Part shown: piece by piece, positions 33,980 through 42,955 of the stretch | Position numbering within the stretch: position 1 is the stretch's first letter | How the letters are laid out: every line of letters begins with the position of its first letter | NCBI RefSeq assembly: GCF_001420995.1 | Contig: NZ_CP012185.1 | Location: 786,062-850,061 of the forward strand | Length of the DNA stretch: 64,000 bases | DNA from: Pseudonocardia sp. EC080619-01 | GTDB lineage: Bacteria; Actinomycetota; Actinomycetes; Mycobacteriales; Pseudonocardiaceae | Direction of reading: 5' to 3' | Translations under genes and position numbers: made by a program | Notes under the pieces: model-generated | What the model was told of the DNA's origin: nothing | What the model saw: the letters and a program-made list of their open reading frames with translations, nothing else | Databases searched by the model: none

Positions 33980-34898
33980 CACGGTCATTCGGATTCCTTT
34001 CGAGGCTGAGGTCGGCGGAGAGGACCGCTCCACGCGGGCCGGACGCATGGACGCTCACATCGGGCGGTGCGACTCCAAGGGTGTGGACCACGCTGTCTCC
34101 TGGAACTGAAGGCCCGCGGAGCCGCAGCGCGAGCCGTCGGATCCGCGACCCGAGTCCGAACTCCTGCCGCACCAACTGCTCGCAGATCCCGGCGTGGGTC
34201 AGGATGTTGACCACGATGTCCGGTGCGCCGTGGGCTCGGGCGTGAGCAGGGTCGTGGTGGACGGGCTCGAAGTCCCGAGTCGCGAGCGCCCCCGCGACGA
34301 CGAACGAGGCGGTCACCGACAGCTCCAGCGAGCCGGCCGAAGCGCCCCGCGGTGGTTCGAGGAAGCTCCCCCGGTCGCGGCGCCCGGCGGCCGATCCCCG
34401 TCGGAAGTAGAGCAACGTCATCTCCTGCCGGCCGACCAAGCGTCCCGCGGCGTCGCGGAACGTCTCCCCGAACCGCACGAACCGGCCCGGCCCGACAGCG
34501 GTGTGCCGCACGTCCGAAACGCCCTCGACAACACTCTCCGCTGACACCGTCTCCCCCACCCGTAGAGGCCGCTCGTACTCGTGGACGAGCTCGGTGGCGA
34601 GGATCCCGGACAGTCCTTCGACGGCGCGGCGGCGTGCCAGCCGAGCTCCCGCCCCCGACCAGCGGCTGTCGTCGGTGGTCGCCGCGTAGCCCGGCATCGT
34701 CCAGACGGGCAGCATGCTCGACGGAGCTGTGCCCGCTGCGGCGGTGCCGCCGATCACGTCGAGCCAGTCGTCGATTCGTCCGGCTGTGACCGTGCCGGGG
34801 CTGCGGGTGGCGCCCGCAGGTCCGATCGGCGCACCACGCAGGGAGGCCCAGGAATCCGGCCGGGGTACCTGTGGTGGTGGTGCGGTGACGTCGCGCAT
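33966..34898 (-). CDS. MaoC-like hydratase (two hot-dog domains)
   Basis: 310 residues. The N-terminal half is a hot-dog-type dehydratase domain (ATELVHEYERPLRVGETVSAESVVEGVSDVR). The C-terminal half is a MaoC domain with the hydratase-2 motif DFEPVHHDPAHARAHGAPDIVVNILTHAG, carrying the catalytic Asp/His. It probably hydrates an enoyl-CoA in beta-oxidation, as ChsH- or Hsd4B-type proteins do. The last residues (after NPNDR) and the stop codon come from the IS110 element, so its C-terminus has been altered. Formerly upstream of SMP-30 in one operon. Confidence 0.85.
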   Translation of the reverse strand: MRDVTAPPPQVPRPDSWASLRGAPIGPAGATRSPGTVTAGRIDDWLDVIGGTAAAGTAPSSMLPVWTMPGYAATTDDSRWSGAGARLARRRAVEGLSGILATELVHEYERPLRVGETVSAESVVEGVSDVRHTAVGPGRFVRFGETFRDAAGRLVGRQEMTLLYFRRGSAAGRRDRGSFLEPPRGASAGSLELSVTASFVVAGALATRDFEPVHHDPAHARAHGAPDIVVNILTHAGICEQLVRQEFGLGSRIRRLALRLRGPSVPGDSVVHTLGVAPPDVSVHASGPRGAVLSADLSLERNPNDRVKPR

Positions 34899-35105
34899 CG
34901 AAGACCTCTTCGTCGAACAATGGGCGGATCCATCATCGACGTGTGCTGGTCGTCACTCCATCGAGGCGGACAGAGGATCGCGCCCGGGCAGTGAAGTCGC
35001 TGCTCAGCGAGTCAGAGATGCCAACGAGTCGTTGACGGATGCCGGTGGTCGCCCTGTGCGAACTGGGCCATTCGGACGTTGCGTGCGTCACGCTTGCTCA
35101 CTATT

Positions 35106-35119
35106 CTAATATAGATTCG
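35106..35119. promoter_or_regulatory. CTAAT-N4-ATTAG-type operator (CTAAT-ATAG-ATTCG)
   Basis: In the divergent region between the MaoC operon (minus) and the acyl-CoA synthetase (plus), about 75 bases before the latter. The extended sequence TTCTAATATAGATTCGA aligns with the sites at 24870 and 46602. Confidence 0.5.
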
Positions 35120-35194
35120 ACCTTGTCGAGCGGCCGGGACTCCGGCCGCTCCCCGGTCCCACCGCGACGTCGCAGTGTCTGGAAGGACGGGCCC

Positions 35195-36805
35195 ATGTCC
35201 GATCGCGCGTATCTCCCCGCGGACACCACCATCCCGTTGGCCGAGCTCACCGTCGGGCAGCTGCTCGCCGAGCGCGCCGCGCAGCATCCGGACCGGACGG
35301 CACTGATCGGCACCCGCCACGGCTCCGGCGACCAGCTGCGTCTGAGCTACTCGGAGCTGTTGGAGGAAGCCGAGAGGGTCGCGACCGCGCTGCGGCGACT
35401 CGCCGATCCGGGCGACTTCGTCGCGCTCTGGGCACCGAACGTCGCCGAGTGGCCCATCGTGCAGTACGGCGCCGCATTCGCCGGTGTCACCCTGGTCGCC
35501 GTCAACCCGGTGCTGCGGGCACACGAGCTGGAGTACGCCCTGCGCCACTCCGGCTCCACGGTCCTCCTCCACGCCGATACCAGCCGCGACTACGACATGG
35601 CCGCGGTGGCCAAGCAGATGGGCGAGACGTTTCCGGCTCTGACCGTCCTCAGTCTCTCGGACGTCGAGCACTGGCGGGCCGAGACAATCGACCGCACCGT
35701 GCTCGACATGGCACCGACCGACCCGGGCCTCCCGGTCATGCTCCAGTACACCTCCGGCACGACCGGCCGGCCCAAGGGTGTGCTGCTACGACACCGCTCA
35801 CTGGTCAACGTCGCCCGTCTGACCCTCGACGCGGCAGGGGTCGAGAACGGCGCGGTCTGTGTCAATCCGCTCCCGATGTTCCATACCGCCGCGTGCGTGG
35901 TCGGCACCCTCGGCCCGCTCTGGGCCGGTGGCACGGAGATCCTCATCGAGCAGTTCCTACCGGCAACCGTCCTCGCCGCGATGCGGACCGAGAACGCCTC
36001 GGTCCTGTTCTACGTGCCGGCCGTACTGGGGGCCTTGATCGAAGCGCAGCGTGCGTCCGAGCAGCCGGCTCCGCTCCTGCGCACCGTGCTGGGCGGTGCA
36101 TCCAACGTGCCGCCCGCGTTGATCGAGGCAGCGGAGAAGATGTTCGGCGCCTCGGTGATCAACCTGTACGGGCAGACCGAGCTCTCCCCCACCCTCACCG
36201 CGACCCGCCCGGACGACACCCGCTCAGATCAGCTCGGCACCGTCGGCCATCCGCTCGCCCAGGTCGATGTGAAGATCGTCGATCCGGCGACCGGCGACGT
36301 CGTCGCCCAGAACACCCCCGGGGAGATCTGCGCCCGCGGCTACCAACAGCTGGTCGAGTATCTGCACGACCCAGATGCGACCTCGGCCGCGGTCGACGCG
36401 GAGGGGTTCGTCCACACCGGAGACCTCGGCGCGATGGACGAACGCGGCTACATCCGACTCACCGGACGCCTCAAGGAGCTGATCATCCGCAAGGGCGAGA
36501 ACATCGCCCCCGCCGAGATCGAGTCGTCCCTCCTCGAGTTGGACGGTATCGCCGAGGCCGTCGTCGTCGGAGTGCCGGACGAGCAGCTCGGCGAGCTGGT
36601 CGCCGCGGTCGTGCGAGTGGACGGGGACACACCGGCCGACCTACGGGACCGGCTCGTGAGCCACGCCAAGGAGCGGCTCTCTCCCTACAAGGTCCCAGCC
36701 CGCTGGTTCGTGACCGACGAATTCCCGCTGACCCCCACGCAGAAGGTCCAGAAGTTCCGCGTAGTCCAAGCCCTCTCCACCGGCGAACTACACGAACTGG
36801 GCTGA
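35195..36805 (+). CDS. Acyl-CoA synthetase (AMP-binding)
   Basis: 536-residue ANL ligase. The P-loop is LQYTSGTTGRPKGV (183-196), then NLYGQTELSPT (A5), GFVHTGDLGAMDERGYIRLTGR (A7), KELIIRKGENIAPAEIE (A8) and the catalytic lysine in LTPTQKVQKFRV (A10). It resembles FadD3/FadD35-type ligases that activate short or ring-derived acids. The ATG at 35195 follows GGAAGGA. Monocistronic, divergent from the MaoC operon, with the shared CTAAT-type operator upstream and a strong hairpin terminator after its stop. Confidence 0.93.
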   Translation: MSDRAYLPADTTIPLAELTVGQLLAERAAQHPDRTALIGTRHGSGDQLRLSYSELLEEAERVATALRRLADPGDFVALWAPNVAEWPIVQYGAAFAGVTLVAVNPVLRAHELEYALRHSGSTVLLHADTSRDYDMAAVAKQMGETFPALTVLSLSDVEHWRAETIDRTVLDMAPTDPGLPVMLQYTSGTTGRPKGVLLRHRSLVNVARLTLDAAGVENGAVCVNPLPMFHTAACVVGTLGPLWAGGTEILIEQFLPATVLAAMRTENASVLFYVPAVLGALIEAQRASEQPAPLLRTVLGGASNVPPALIEAAEKMFGASVINLYGQTELSPTLTATRPDDTRSDQLGTVGHPLAQVDVKIVDPATGDVVAQNTPGEICARGYQQLVEYLHDPDATSAAVDAEGFVHTGDLGAMDERGYIRLTGRLKELIIRKGENIAPAEIESSLLELDGIAEAVVVGVPDEQLGELVAAVVRVDGDTPADLRDRLVSHAKERLSPYKVPARWFVTDEFPLTPTQKVQKFRVVQALSTGELHELG

Positions 36806-36810
36806 ACAAC

Positions 36811-36849
36811 CGTCTCGCCACCGCCGGGTGGACCCGCTGTGGCGAGACG
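36811..36849 (+). terminator. Rho-independent-type hairpin after acyl-CoA synthetase
   Basis: Perfect 11-base stem CGTCTCGCCAC / GTGGCGAGACG with a 17-base loop, starting 6 bases after the synthetase stop codon. No U-run follows, as is common in high-GC actinobacteria. Confidence 0.65.
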
Positions 36850-37252
36850 TGAACGACCGGGGCGAGCTAGGGAATCCGGACAGCGCAGCGGCCACCACGC
36901 CCCGCTTCCGACCGCTTCAGGGCAGCGCCCTCAGCGGGCGGATAGCGCTCCACATCGATCGTGATGCGCCCCGGAACGGGCGAGGACCACGGTGTCGATC
37001 AGATCCGGGCGCGCCGCAGATGGGTCCACAGACCCGGGCCAGCCACCCTTGCGATGGCTCCGCGACTACCTGCCCGTGACCTCTCGCCCGACGGTCAGCG
37101 ACCTGGGAACAACGGATCCGGTGGGTGCGCCACGTGGACGTCGAACGATCGGCTCTCACCACCGCCCCTACCGGTACCTCCCCCGGGCCTGCGGCGGGAC
37201 CACGACGTCGACGAGCTCGACCCTCGACTCAGCGCGATCAACCGCACCGACC
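36850..37252. other. Gene-free stretch between convergent genes
   Basis: About 400 bases after the hairpin and before the converging LLM gene. Open frames exist on both strands but show no motif; no repeat recognised. Confidence 0.4.
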
Positions 37253-38323
37253 TCATTCCGCGGCCACAGTCCGATAGGCCTCGACCACAGGGGCAAGCTC
37301 GTCGGGAGTCGCACCATGCATGATGACACCGGTTGCCCCCAGGTCGAGCTGCCCGCGGACCGCGCCGGCACAGTCCTCGGCGCTGCCGTACGCCGCGGGG
37401 GCCGTCCATTCGGGCGGGAGCAGGCCCGCGATGTGCTCGAGTTGGTCGGGTGTGGCGGTCTGGTCGATCATTTCTCGCCCGAACGACTCGACCACCGGAT
37501 CCGTGCGGAAACGGTGCAACACGGCACTGTCCCAGCCGTTGGCCGCGACGAGACCCTCCCCGTATCCCGGTAGCTGCAGGTAGGTCGCCAGGCGGGCGGT
37601 CACCTTGCGCAGCAGCACCGCCGAGTCGACATCACCGGTGACGGTGGCGAATACCGACCAGATCTCGATCTCGTCCGGGTTCCGATCCGCCCGCTCGGCG
37701 GCGGTTCGGATGTCGGTGACGCAGCGCTCGAGCGCCTCGTCGGTAAAGAAGGTGTGCAGGACGACCTGGTCGAAAGCCCGGCCCGCCAGGGCACAGGTCT
37801 TGGGACCCCAGGCCGTGAGCCCCAGCCTGATGTCCTCATCGAAGGAGGGGTCGAGCAGACGCAGCACGTCGTAGCGGCCAGCGGGACCGTCGTGGCCGAC
37901 GATGGTCTCGCCCCGCCACATCCGGCGCATGAGCCCGGCGAAGTCCTCCAGTTGAGAGATCGTTGCGACCGGCAGCCCGAGCATGTCCATGAGCGGCTTG
38001 ATTCCACGACCGAGGCCGAGGGTGAACCGCCCACCGGTGAGGCGGTGCATGGTCGTGGCGTACGACCCGGTGATCACGGGATGACGGGTCGAGTAGTTGG
38101 TCGCGGCGGTAGCGATCGCGATCGACTCGGAGACGGCGCCGGCTGCGCCGGAGAGTGTGGCCGCCTCCTTGACGTTCCAGCGCTCCCCGATGAACGCCGC
38201 ATCGAGACCTACGTCCTCGGCCCTCCGGATTTCATGGACGAGGTCGCGCGGGGACTCCGGATGCCCGGCAAGGGTGTAGAACCCCAGCTCGCGCCTCGCG
38301 CGTTCGGTGGCCACCGGGCTCAT
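37253..38323 (-). CDS. LLM class F420-dependent oxidoreductase (TIGR03857-like)
   Basis: 356 residues. RELGFYTLAGHPESPRDLVHEIRRAEDVGL and FIGERWNVKEAATLSGAAGAVSE are characteristic of the F420-binding LLM subfamily TIGR03857, as is RFTLGLGRGIKPLMDMLGLP. It likely reduces or oxidises a substrate with coenzyme F420. The ATG at 38323 overlaps the upstream phosphotransferase stop (ATGA). It is the last gene of the five-gene operon that starts with the flavin monooxygenase. Confidence 0.9.
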   Translation of the reverse strand: MSPVATERARRELGFYTLAGHPESPRDLVHEIRRAEDVGLDAAFIGERWNVKEAATLSGAAGAVSESIAIATAATNYSTRHPVITGSYATTMHRLTGGRFTLGLGRGIKPLMDMLGLPVATISQLEDFAGLMRRMWRGETIVGHDGPAGRYDVLRLLDPSFDEDIRLGLTAWGPKTCALAGRAFDQVVLHTFFTDEALERCVTDIRTAAERADRNPDEIEIWSVFATVTGDVDSAVLLRKVTARLATYLQLPGYGEGLVAANGWDSAVLHRFRTDPVVESFGREMIDQTATPDQLEHIAGLLPPEWTAPAAYGSAEDCAGAVRGQLDLGATGVIMHGATPDELAPVVEAYRTVAAE

Positions 38324-39429
38324 CGGGCCGCCACCAGCGCGACCGCGTCGCAGTCGTCGATGTGTGCTGCGTGCCGGGCCGCCATCGTTGTGAAGATCGC
38401 GTCCGCCTCGGGAGACCGCTCGGTCCCCAGCGCCGCGACTACCGAGATCACAAAGCCAGCCAGCGAGTTGACCCGGTACTCGGCGAGACAGTCCTCCCAC
38501 GAGTAGTCGGAGACCCCACCACGGACGAGCGCCTCGTGGTAGCCGTGCAGCAGGTCAGTCTCGTGCGCGCGCCGAGTCCCGGTGGTCAGTCCCGCGCCGA
38601 TGAAATAGCTCGCATCGACGGGCCCGGAGGCGAGGGTGACGCTCTGCCAGTCGAGGACCGCGACCGGGACCTCACCTCCGCGAGCGTCGAACAACAGGTT
38701 GTCCAGCCGGAAATCGCTATGCCACAGGCACCGCGGCTCCGCAAGCCGTTCCGCCCAGCGCGCCGCGGCACCATCCGCGAGGCTCTCCGCAACGCGCACC
38801 GTCGTGTCGTCGAGCAGATCGGCGTAGCGCTCGCGGAACGCGACCTGCGCCTGCGGCAGACCTGCGCACATCTGCTGCCAGACCTGAACGCCACCCGCCA
38901 GCCAGTCGACCCCGGACAGATCCGGGTCGCGCCAGGACCCGGCGTGCAACGCGGCGGCCTGATCAAGAGCCGACGCCGCATGCTCGACACCGCAGCCGGT
39001 GAGCTGAGAAGCCTCGGACGCCGGAGTGAGGTCTTCGAGGAGCAGACAGAACTCCAGACCGTCGGCCGATACCGAGGCGTGATAGCACTCCGGGGTGCGG
39101 ATCGGCAGGTCCGCGGCGATGGTCGAGTAGAACGCCACCTCCCGTCGGTAACAGCCCAGCGAGGCAGCGAACGCGCGACTCGCCTCGTCGATCGCGGGGA
39201 CCTTCGCGATGATCCGAGCAGGCATAGGCGAGCGGCCCACCTGCCCGCCAGAGGCGTACACGAGATCCAACAGATACGTCGCACCGAGCTGGCCGGACCC
39301 GATGCGGGTAGCGGTCACTCCGGCGACCGCGTCACCCACACCGAGATACCCGCCTCGTTGCAACACCTCGGTCAGCCACACGGGGGTGATGCCCTCGGCA
39401 CCGGCGGCCGAGGAAGTAGGCGCGGACAT
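38320..39429 (-). CDS. Phosphotransferase (EcKinase/CHK-like)
   Basis: 369-residue kinase-fold protein. RIGSGQLGATYLLDL near residue 45 is the nucleotide loop, CLLLEDLTPA the hinge, LWHSDFRLDNLLFD the catalytic loop with HxDxxxxN, and VLDWQSVTLASGPVDASYF the metal-binding segment. Related ecdysteroid-kinase-like proteins phosphorylate hydroxyls of steroids or other alcohols; here the substrate is unknown. The ATG at 39429 has a strong GAAGGAG site. An ATG at 39474 overlapping the hydrolase stop (TAATG) is the alternative start. Confidence 0.85.
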   Translation of the reverse strand: MSAPTSSAAGAEGITPVWLTEVLQRGGYLGVGDAVAGVTATRIGSGQLGATYLLDLVYASGGQVGRSPMPARIIAKVPAIDEASRAFAASLGCYRREVAFYSTIAADLPIRTPECYHASVSADGLEFCLLLEDLTPASEASQLTGCGVEHAASALDQAAALHAGSWRDPDLSGVDWLAGGVQVWQQMCAGLPQAQVAFRERYADLLDDTTVRVAESLADGAAARWAERLAEPRCLWHSDFRLDNLLFDARGGEVPVAVLDWQSVTLASGPVDASYFIGAGLTTGTRRAHETDLLHGYHEALVRGGVSDYSWEDCLAEYRVNSLAGFVISVVAALGTERSPEADAIFTTMAARHAAHIDDCDAVALVAAR

Positions 39430-39473
39430 GGATTCTCCTTCGTCGACGGTGACGAGACTGCTGAGGTTGCTCA

Positions 39474-40403
39474 TTACGAGGGGGTGGCGGCCTCCGCGGC
39501 CGCGAGATGTCGGTGCAGGAACGCGAGCTGATGGGCGACGGCCGCCTCATGCCATCCTCGTCCCGGGTAGATGTCGAAGTGATCACACGGGTAGTGACGG
39601 ACCTCCGCCCGCGGTGCCCGGCTAGCCGCCGTCTGGGCTGCACCAGCGGGAGCGGACTGGTCGAGATCGGCGAGCTGCACGAGCAGGGGTCTGACGATCC
39701 GCCGGGCTGCACGACCCGGGCGGTAGGTCGGGAGCCGGAGGAACGCGCGCCCGGCTACTTCGTTGCGCCAGGTGGGGCCGGCCATGCTCGTGTAGTCCTC
39801 GAGCGCGCCTGGCGCGGTGAGCGCAGCAAGAGTCCCCGGCGCACCGGTGAGGCGAACGAGGTACGGCGGTCTACCGAGCCAGCTCCCGACGACGTCACGA
39901 AGTCCGGCGACAGTGGTCCGCAGGGCGCCTGAGACACCTTCCCGCCGGAAGATGCTCGACGCGGCGGCGAGCCCGTCGGCCACGGGAGTGAGCGCGACGG
40001 TGGCTGCGACCCGAGGATCAGCGGCGGCCACCTCCAGTACGTGTCCACCCGCGAACGAAACCCCCCACAGCACGATTCGCTCCGGGTCGACGCCATTGAG
40101 CCTGCGAGCGGCGGCCACCGCAGCCCGGTAATCCGCCAGCTGCGCGGCCGGGTCGGCGACCTGGCGCGGCTCACCACCGCTCGTGCCGAACCCGCGGTAG
40201 TCGAACGCCACGACGTCCAGCCCGGCGGTAGCGAAAGCCTCGGCGAACCCGTCGAGCCCGCCATCCCGAGTCGCGCCGAACCCGTGCGCCATGACGACGC
40301 AGGGGCGACCCGCGGGAGTGTCGAAGCGGCCGGGGGAGCCCGGGTAGTGCCAGGCGGCGCAGTGGGCTTCTGCCGAGGCGAAGGTGATCTCGATGCGGTT
40401 CAC
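39474..40403 (-). CDS. Alpha/beta hydrolase
   Basis: 309 residues. The oxyanion region VVMAHGFGATRDGGLDGFAEAF, the VVAFDYRGFGTSGGEPRQ strand-helix, and the nucleophile elbow LWGVSFAGGHVLEVA (GxSxxG, Ser) are clear; the late Asp (LADLDQSAP) and His (YPCDHFDIYPG) complete the triad. Resembles DltE/YcjY-like esterases with an acyl or ester substrate. The GTG at 40403 overlaps the TetR stop (GTGA). Third gene of the operon. Confidence 0.88.
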   Translation of the reverse strand: MNRIEITFASAEAHCAAWHYPGSPGRFDTPAGRPCVVMAHGFGATRDGGLDGFAEAFATAGLDVVAFDYRGFGTSGGEPRQVADPAAQLADYRAAVAAARRLNGVDPERIVLWGVSFAGGHVLEVAAADPRVAATVALTPVADGLAAASSIFRREGVSGALRTTVAGLRDVVGSWLGRPPYLVRLTGAPGTLAALTAPGALEDYTSMAGPTWRNEVAGRAFLRLPTYRPGRAARRIVRPLLVQLADLDQSAPAGAAQTAASRAPRAEVRHYPCDHFDIYPGRGWHEAAVAHQLAFLHRHLAAAEAATPS

Positions 40404-41053
40404 GTGATTGGTCCTGTCTTCGGGCCGTAGAGCGTGGCCGACCATGTCGCGATCAGAGCTTCCAGGGCCGAGTCGATACAGATGGGGCTCGCCCCGGTCC
40501 GACTGAGTCGTTCGAAGGTGCGCTCGTTGGCGGCGATCAGCACCGCCACCAGGTCGGCCGCGGGAGCCCCGGCCGGGGCGAGGCCCGCGGTGCGATGGCC
40601 CTCCACCCGCTCCGCGATCGGGGCCACGAAGCTGTCGATCCAGGCATCCCACAGCTCACGGACCGCCGGGTCGACACTGCCGGCCTCGAGCATCGCGAGG
40701 ATCAGTCCCTGATGCTCTCGCCACGATCCCCAGGCAGACCGCATCGCGCTCGCCACGCTGTCTCGCGGGTCCGCCGCCACGTCGAGCAGCCCGACCGCAC
40801 CACCCACCATCTCGGCGAACACATCCTCGAGCAGAGCCGCGACAACGGCGCCCTTGTTGGCGAAGTAGAAGTAGAAGCCCGACCGCGCCACCCCCGCAGC
40901 GGACGCGATGTCCCTGACCGAGATCTTGGCAAGCGGACGAATCTGCAGCAGATCCTCGGCGGCTTCGAGGATCAACAGTCTGCGTTCCTCCCCCACCGGT
41001 CGCCGTCGTCGCTGCGGCCATCCGGCCAGCGCTGCCGTCACCTCGACCGACAT
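40400..41053 (-). CDS. TetR family transcriptional regulator
   Basis: 217 residues. The HTH is LILEAAEDLLQIRPLAKISVRDIASAAGVARSGFYFYFANKGAVVAALL (about 27-75). The C-terminal half, WREHQGLILAMLEAGSVDPAVRELWDAWIDSFV, resembles the EthR/TetR_C group that controls flavin monooxygenases: EthR regulates EthA, and here the FMO is directly upstream in the same operon (TGATG overlap). It probably senses the pathway substrate and regulates this operon through the palindrome at 42482-42495. Confidence 0.9.
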   Translation of the reverse strand: MSVEVTAALAGWPQRRRRPVGEERRLLILEAAEDLLQIRPLAKISVRDIASAAGVARSGFYFYFANKGAVVAALLEDVFAEMVGGAVGLLDVAADPRDSVASAMRSAWGSWREHQGLILAMLEAGSVDPAVRELWDAWIDSFVAPIAERVEGHRTAGLAPAGAPAADLVAVLIAANERTFERLSRTGASPICIDSALEALIATWSATLYGPKTGPIT

Positions 41054-42435
41054 CAAGCCGGGATCGTGGTGCGGGCTCGTCCGGCGAGCCTGACCGGACC
41101 GTGTCGGCGCACTCGAGCGATCCCGGCTGGCAGCTCGCGGGTACGCATCTCGTGGTCGTAGACGAAGTAGTCCACCTGCTGGGTGTGCCGCGGCCGGTCG
41201 GCGAAATGGCCGGTGTATCGCCGCTCGTCTTCTCGGATCGCACGCTCCATCTCGGCCTGTGCCGGTGGCCGGTACGTGCCGGCGAAGTAGGCCGCGACCA
41301 GCCGGGACTGACACTCCACGAATGGAAAGAGCGTGGGAAGAGCTTGGGCGAACCCGACGAATGCGAGGTCGTCAACACCTGGGCGCAAGATCCGCTTGTA
41401 CAGCGGGAGCCGGTTGTTCGGGGCCGAGAGGAAATCTGGATCGAAGAACGGGAACGTCATATTGTATCCGGTCGCGTAGACGACCACGTCGAATTCGGCG
41501 GAGCTGCCGTCGACGAAGTGCACCCGCCGCCCGTCCAGCCGCTCGACGTTCGGTTTGACCGTCGCATCCCCCGACCCGAGACGCAGCAGAAGCTCACTCG
41601 ACATCGTCGGATGAGCCTCGAGGAAGTTGTGGTCCGGTCGGGGCAGACCGTAGCGCTCAGGCTTGCCCGACACCAGAAGGGGCAGTTTGCGCACCAGTGC
41701 CCGCTGCAGCCGCCCGGAGACTTGCGGGACAGTGCGGGCGATCTTGTCCCCCGGCAGCCCGAAGATGTACTTCGGCACAACCCAGGCACCCGACCGCGTC
41801 GACATGACCACCGTGTTGCGATGAACGCGCTGGGACAACTCGCTGACGACGTCCGCAGCCGAGTTGCCGATCCCGACAACCAGAATCCGCTTGTCGCGCA
41901 GATCGAGGGGCTGGCTCGGGTCGACATAGTGGTGAGAATGGATGCTCTCGCCAGTGAACTCACCCGGGAAGTGCGGATAGCGCGGATCCCAGTGGTGGCC
42001 GTTGGCCACCACGAGAGCGTCGAAGTCACGCCGCACGCCGTCCTGAGTCCGGAGTTCCCACCCACCGCCGGGCGATCTCACAGCATGGTCCACACCGTTA
42101 CGGAAGTGGACCCGGTCCAGCAGCCCGAACGCCTCAGCGTAGCTGTCGAGATACTTCTTGATCTCGCTGTGATGAGGGAAGTCGGGATACCAGTCCGGCA
42201 TCGGGAAGTCCTTGAACGACAATCGCTCCTTCGACGTGTCGATGTGCAGCGATCGGTAGGCGCTCGAATGCCCGTTCGGATTGCCGAAGGCCCAGTTGCC
42301 GCCGATGCGGTCGGAGCTCTCGAAGCAGTCGTACTCGATGCCGTAGTCGCCGAGCATCTTGCCGACGGTGAGGCCGCTGATTCCGGCCCCGATGAGGGCG
42401 ACCCGTGGAGTGGGCTGTGACCTGGAAGCGGGCAT
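41053..42435 (-). CDS. Flavin-containing monooxygenase
   Basis: 460-residue class B flavin monooxygenase. The FAD Rossmann motif GAGISG is at 16-21; the FMO signature FTGESIHSHHY (160-170, FxGxxxHxxxY) and NADPH motif VGIGNSAAD (187-195) are intact. It may carry out N- or S-oxygenation or a Baeyer-Villiger step; the SMP-30 lactonase and alpha/beta hydrolase in the island would fit the latter (inference). First gene of the five-gene operon FMO-TetR-hydrolase-phosphotransferase-LLM; ATG after GAGGGT. Confidence 0.93.
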   Translation of the reverse strand: MPASRSQPTPRVALIGAGISGLTVGKMLGDYGIEYDCFESSDRIGGNWAFGNPNGHSSAYRSLHIDTSKERLSFKDFPMPDWYPDFPHHSEIKKYLDSYAEAFGLLDRVHFRNGVDHAVRSPGGGWELRTQDGVRRDFDALVVANGHHWDPRYPHFPGEFTGESIHSHHYVDPSQPLDLRDKRILVVGIGNSAADVVSELSQRVHRNTVVMSTRSGAWVVPKYIFGLPGDKIARTVPQVSGRLQRALVRKLPLLVSGKPERYGLPRPDHNFLEAHPTMSSELLLRLGSGDATVKPNVERLDGRRVHFVDGSSAEFDVVVYATGYNMTFPFFDPDFLSAPNNRLPLYKRILRPGVDDLAFVGFAQALPTLFPFVECQSRLVAAYFAGTYRPPAQAEMERAIREDERRYTGHFADRPRHTQQVDYFVYDHEMRTRELPAGIARVRRHGPVRLAGRARTTIPA

Positions 42436-42481
42436 GGACCCTCCGTGCTGAATCGAGCGGGATGTGATCCACACGACCACT

Positions 42482-42495
42482 CTAATCTAAGTTAG
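42482..42495. promoter_or_regulatory. CTAAT-N4-ATTAG-type operator (CTAAT-CTAA-GTTAG)
   Basis: Lies about 50 bases before the FMO start. It overlaps a perfect palindrome ATCTAA-G-TTAGAT (42485-42497). Best candidate operator of the five-gene operon that contains a TetR gene. Confidence 0.55.
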
Positions 42496-42910
42496 ATATT
42501 AACTCGACAGGTGTCAACTCGTGCCGGCCCCCTCTCCCGTGTCGCGCGCCCGCTCGCCTCGAACCACGGGTGCGACTCCAGAGTCCGCGCGCAGGGCAGG
42601 CAGCCGACAGGAGTCTCGAGCGGCGCCGACACCGAGGCTGCAACCCACAAAGCTCAGATTCAGCCCTGCCCTCTGCAGAGCGGCGTCCAGCCCAGCGCAC
42701 CAGCGCCCGGCGTCACTCGTTGGCGAGTCGCCGTGGTCCAGATGGATGCCGTAGACGCGAGACCGAGGGTGCAGCCTCGGCTGCGGGGAAGTCGCCTAGC
42801 GTGCCGACACCTCGAGGGAAAGGACTGCCGACCGCGGTGCAGCAGGCAGGTCCGCGGAAGGGCAAGATGGAAGCCACGAGTCCGTGCGACGGGGTGGTGG
42901 GCCCGGGTAC

Positions 42911-42955
42911 CGGGTCGGGTCGGGTCGGGTCGGGTCGGGTCGGGTCGGGTCGGGT
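42911..42955 (+). repeat. CGGGT x9 pentanucleotide repeat
   Basis: Nine perfect tandem copies of CGGGT in non-coding DNA about 480 bases upstream of the FMO operon. Such repeats vary in copy number by slippage. The G-strand has G-runs every five bases, allowing G-quadruplex formation. Confidence 0.95.

Larger units (their letters stand above)
32532..33981 (+). mobile_element. IS110-family insertion sequence
   Basis: About 1450 bases. The 7-base direct repeat CGGTCAT at 32525-32531 and 33982-33988 marks the flanks; there are no long terminal inverted repeats, as expected for IS110. It contains a 224-base non-coding left end and one transposase gene. It separates the MaoC-like gene from SMP-30. 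Exact borders within a few bases are uncertain. Confidence 0.75.

Noticed and set aside
36992..37573. 193-residue plus-strand ORF antisense to the LLM gene end
   Set aside because: Composition typical of shadow frames and it overlaps a well-supported gene on the opposite strand.
39474..40652. 392-residue version of the alpha/beta hydrolase
   Set aside because: The extra N-terminus overlaps the TetR gene and is Arg/Gly-rich shadow sequence; the GTG at 40403 with GTGA overlap is the better start.
42911..42955. Regular repeats as a possible CRISPR array
   Set aside because: The unit is 5 bases with no spacers; it is a microsatellite. No cas gene is present.
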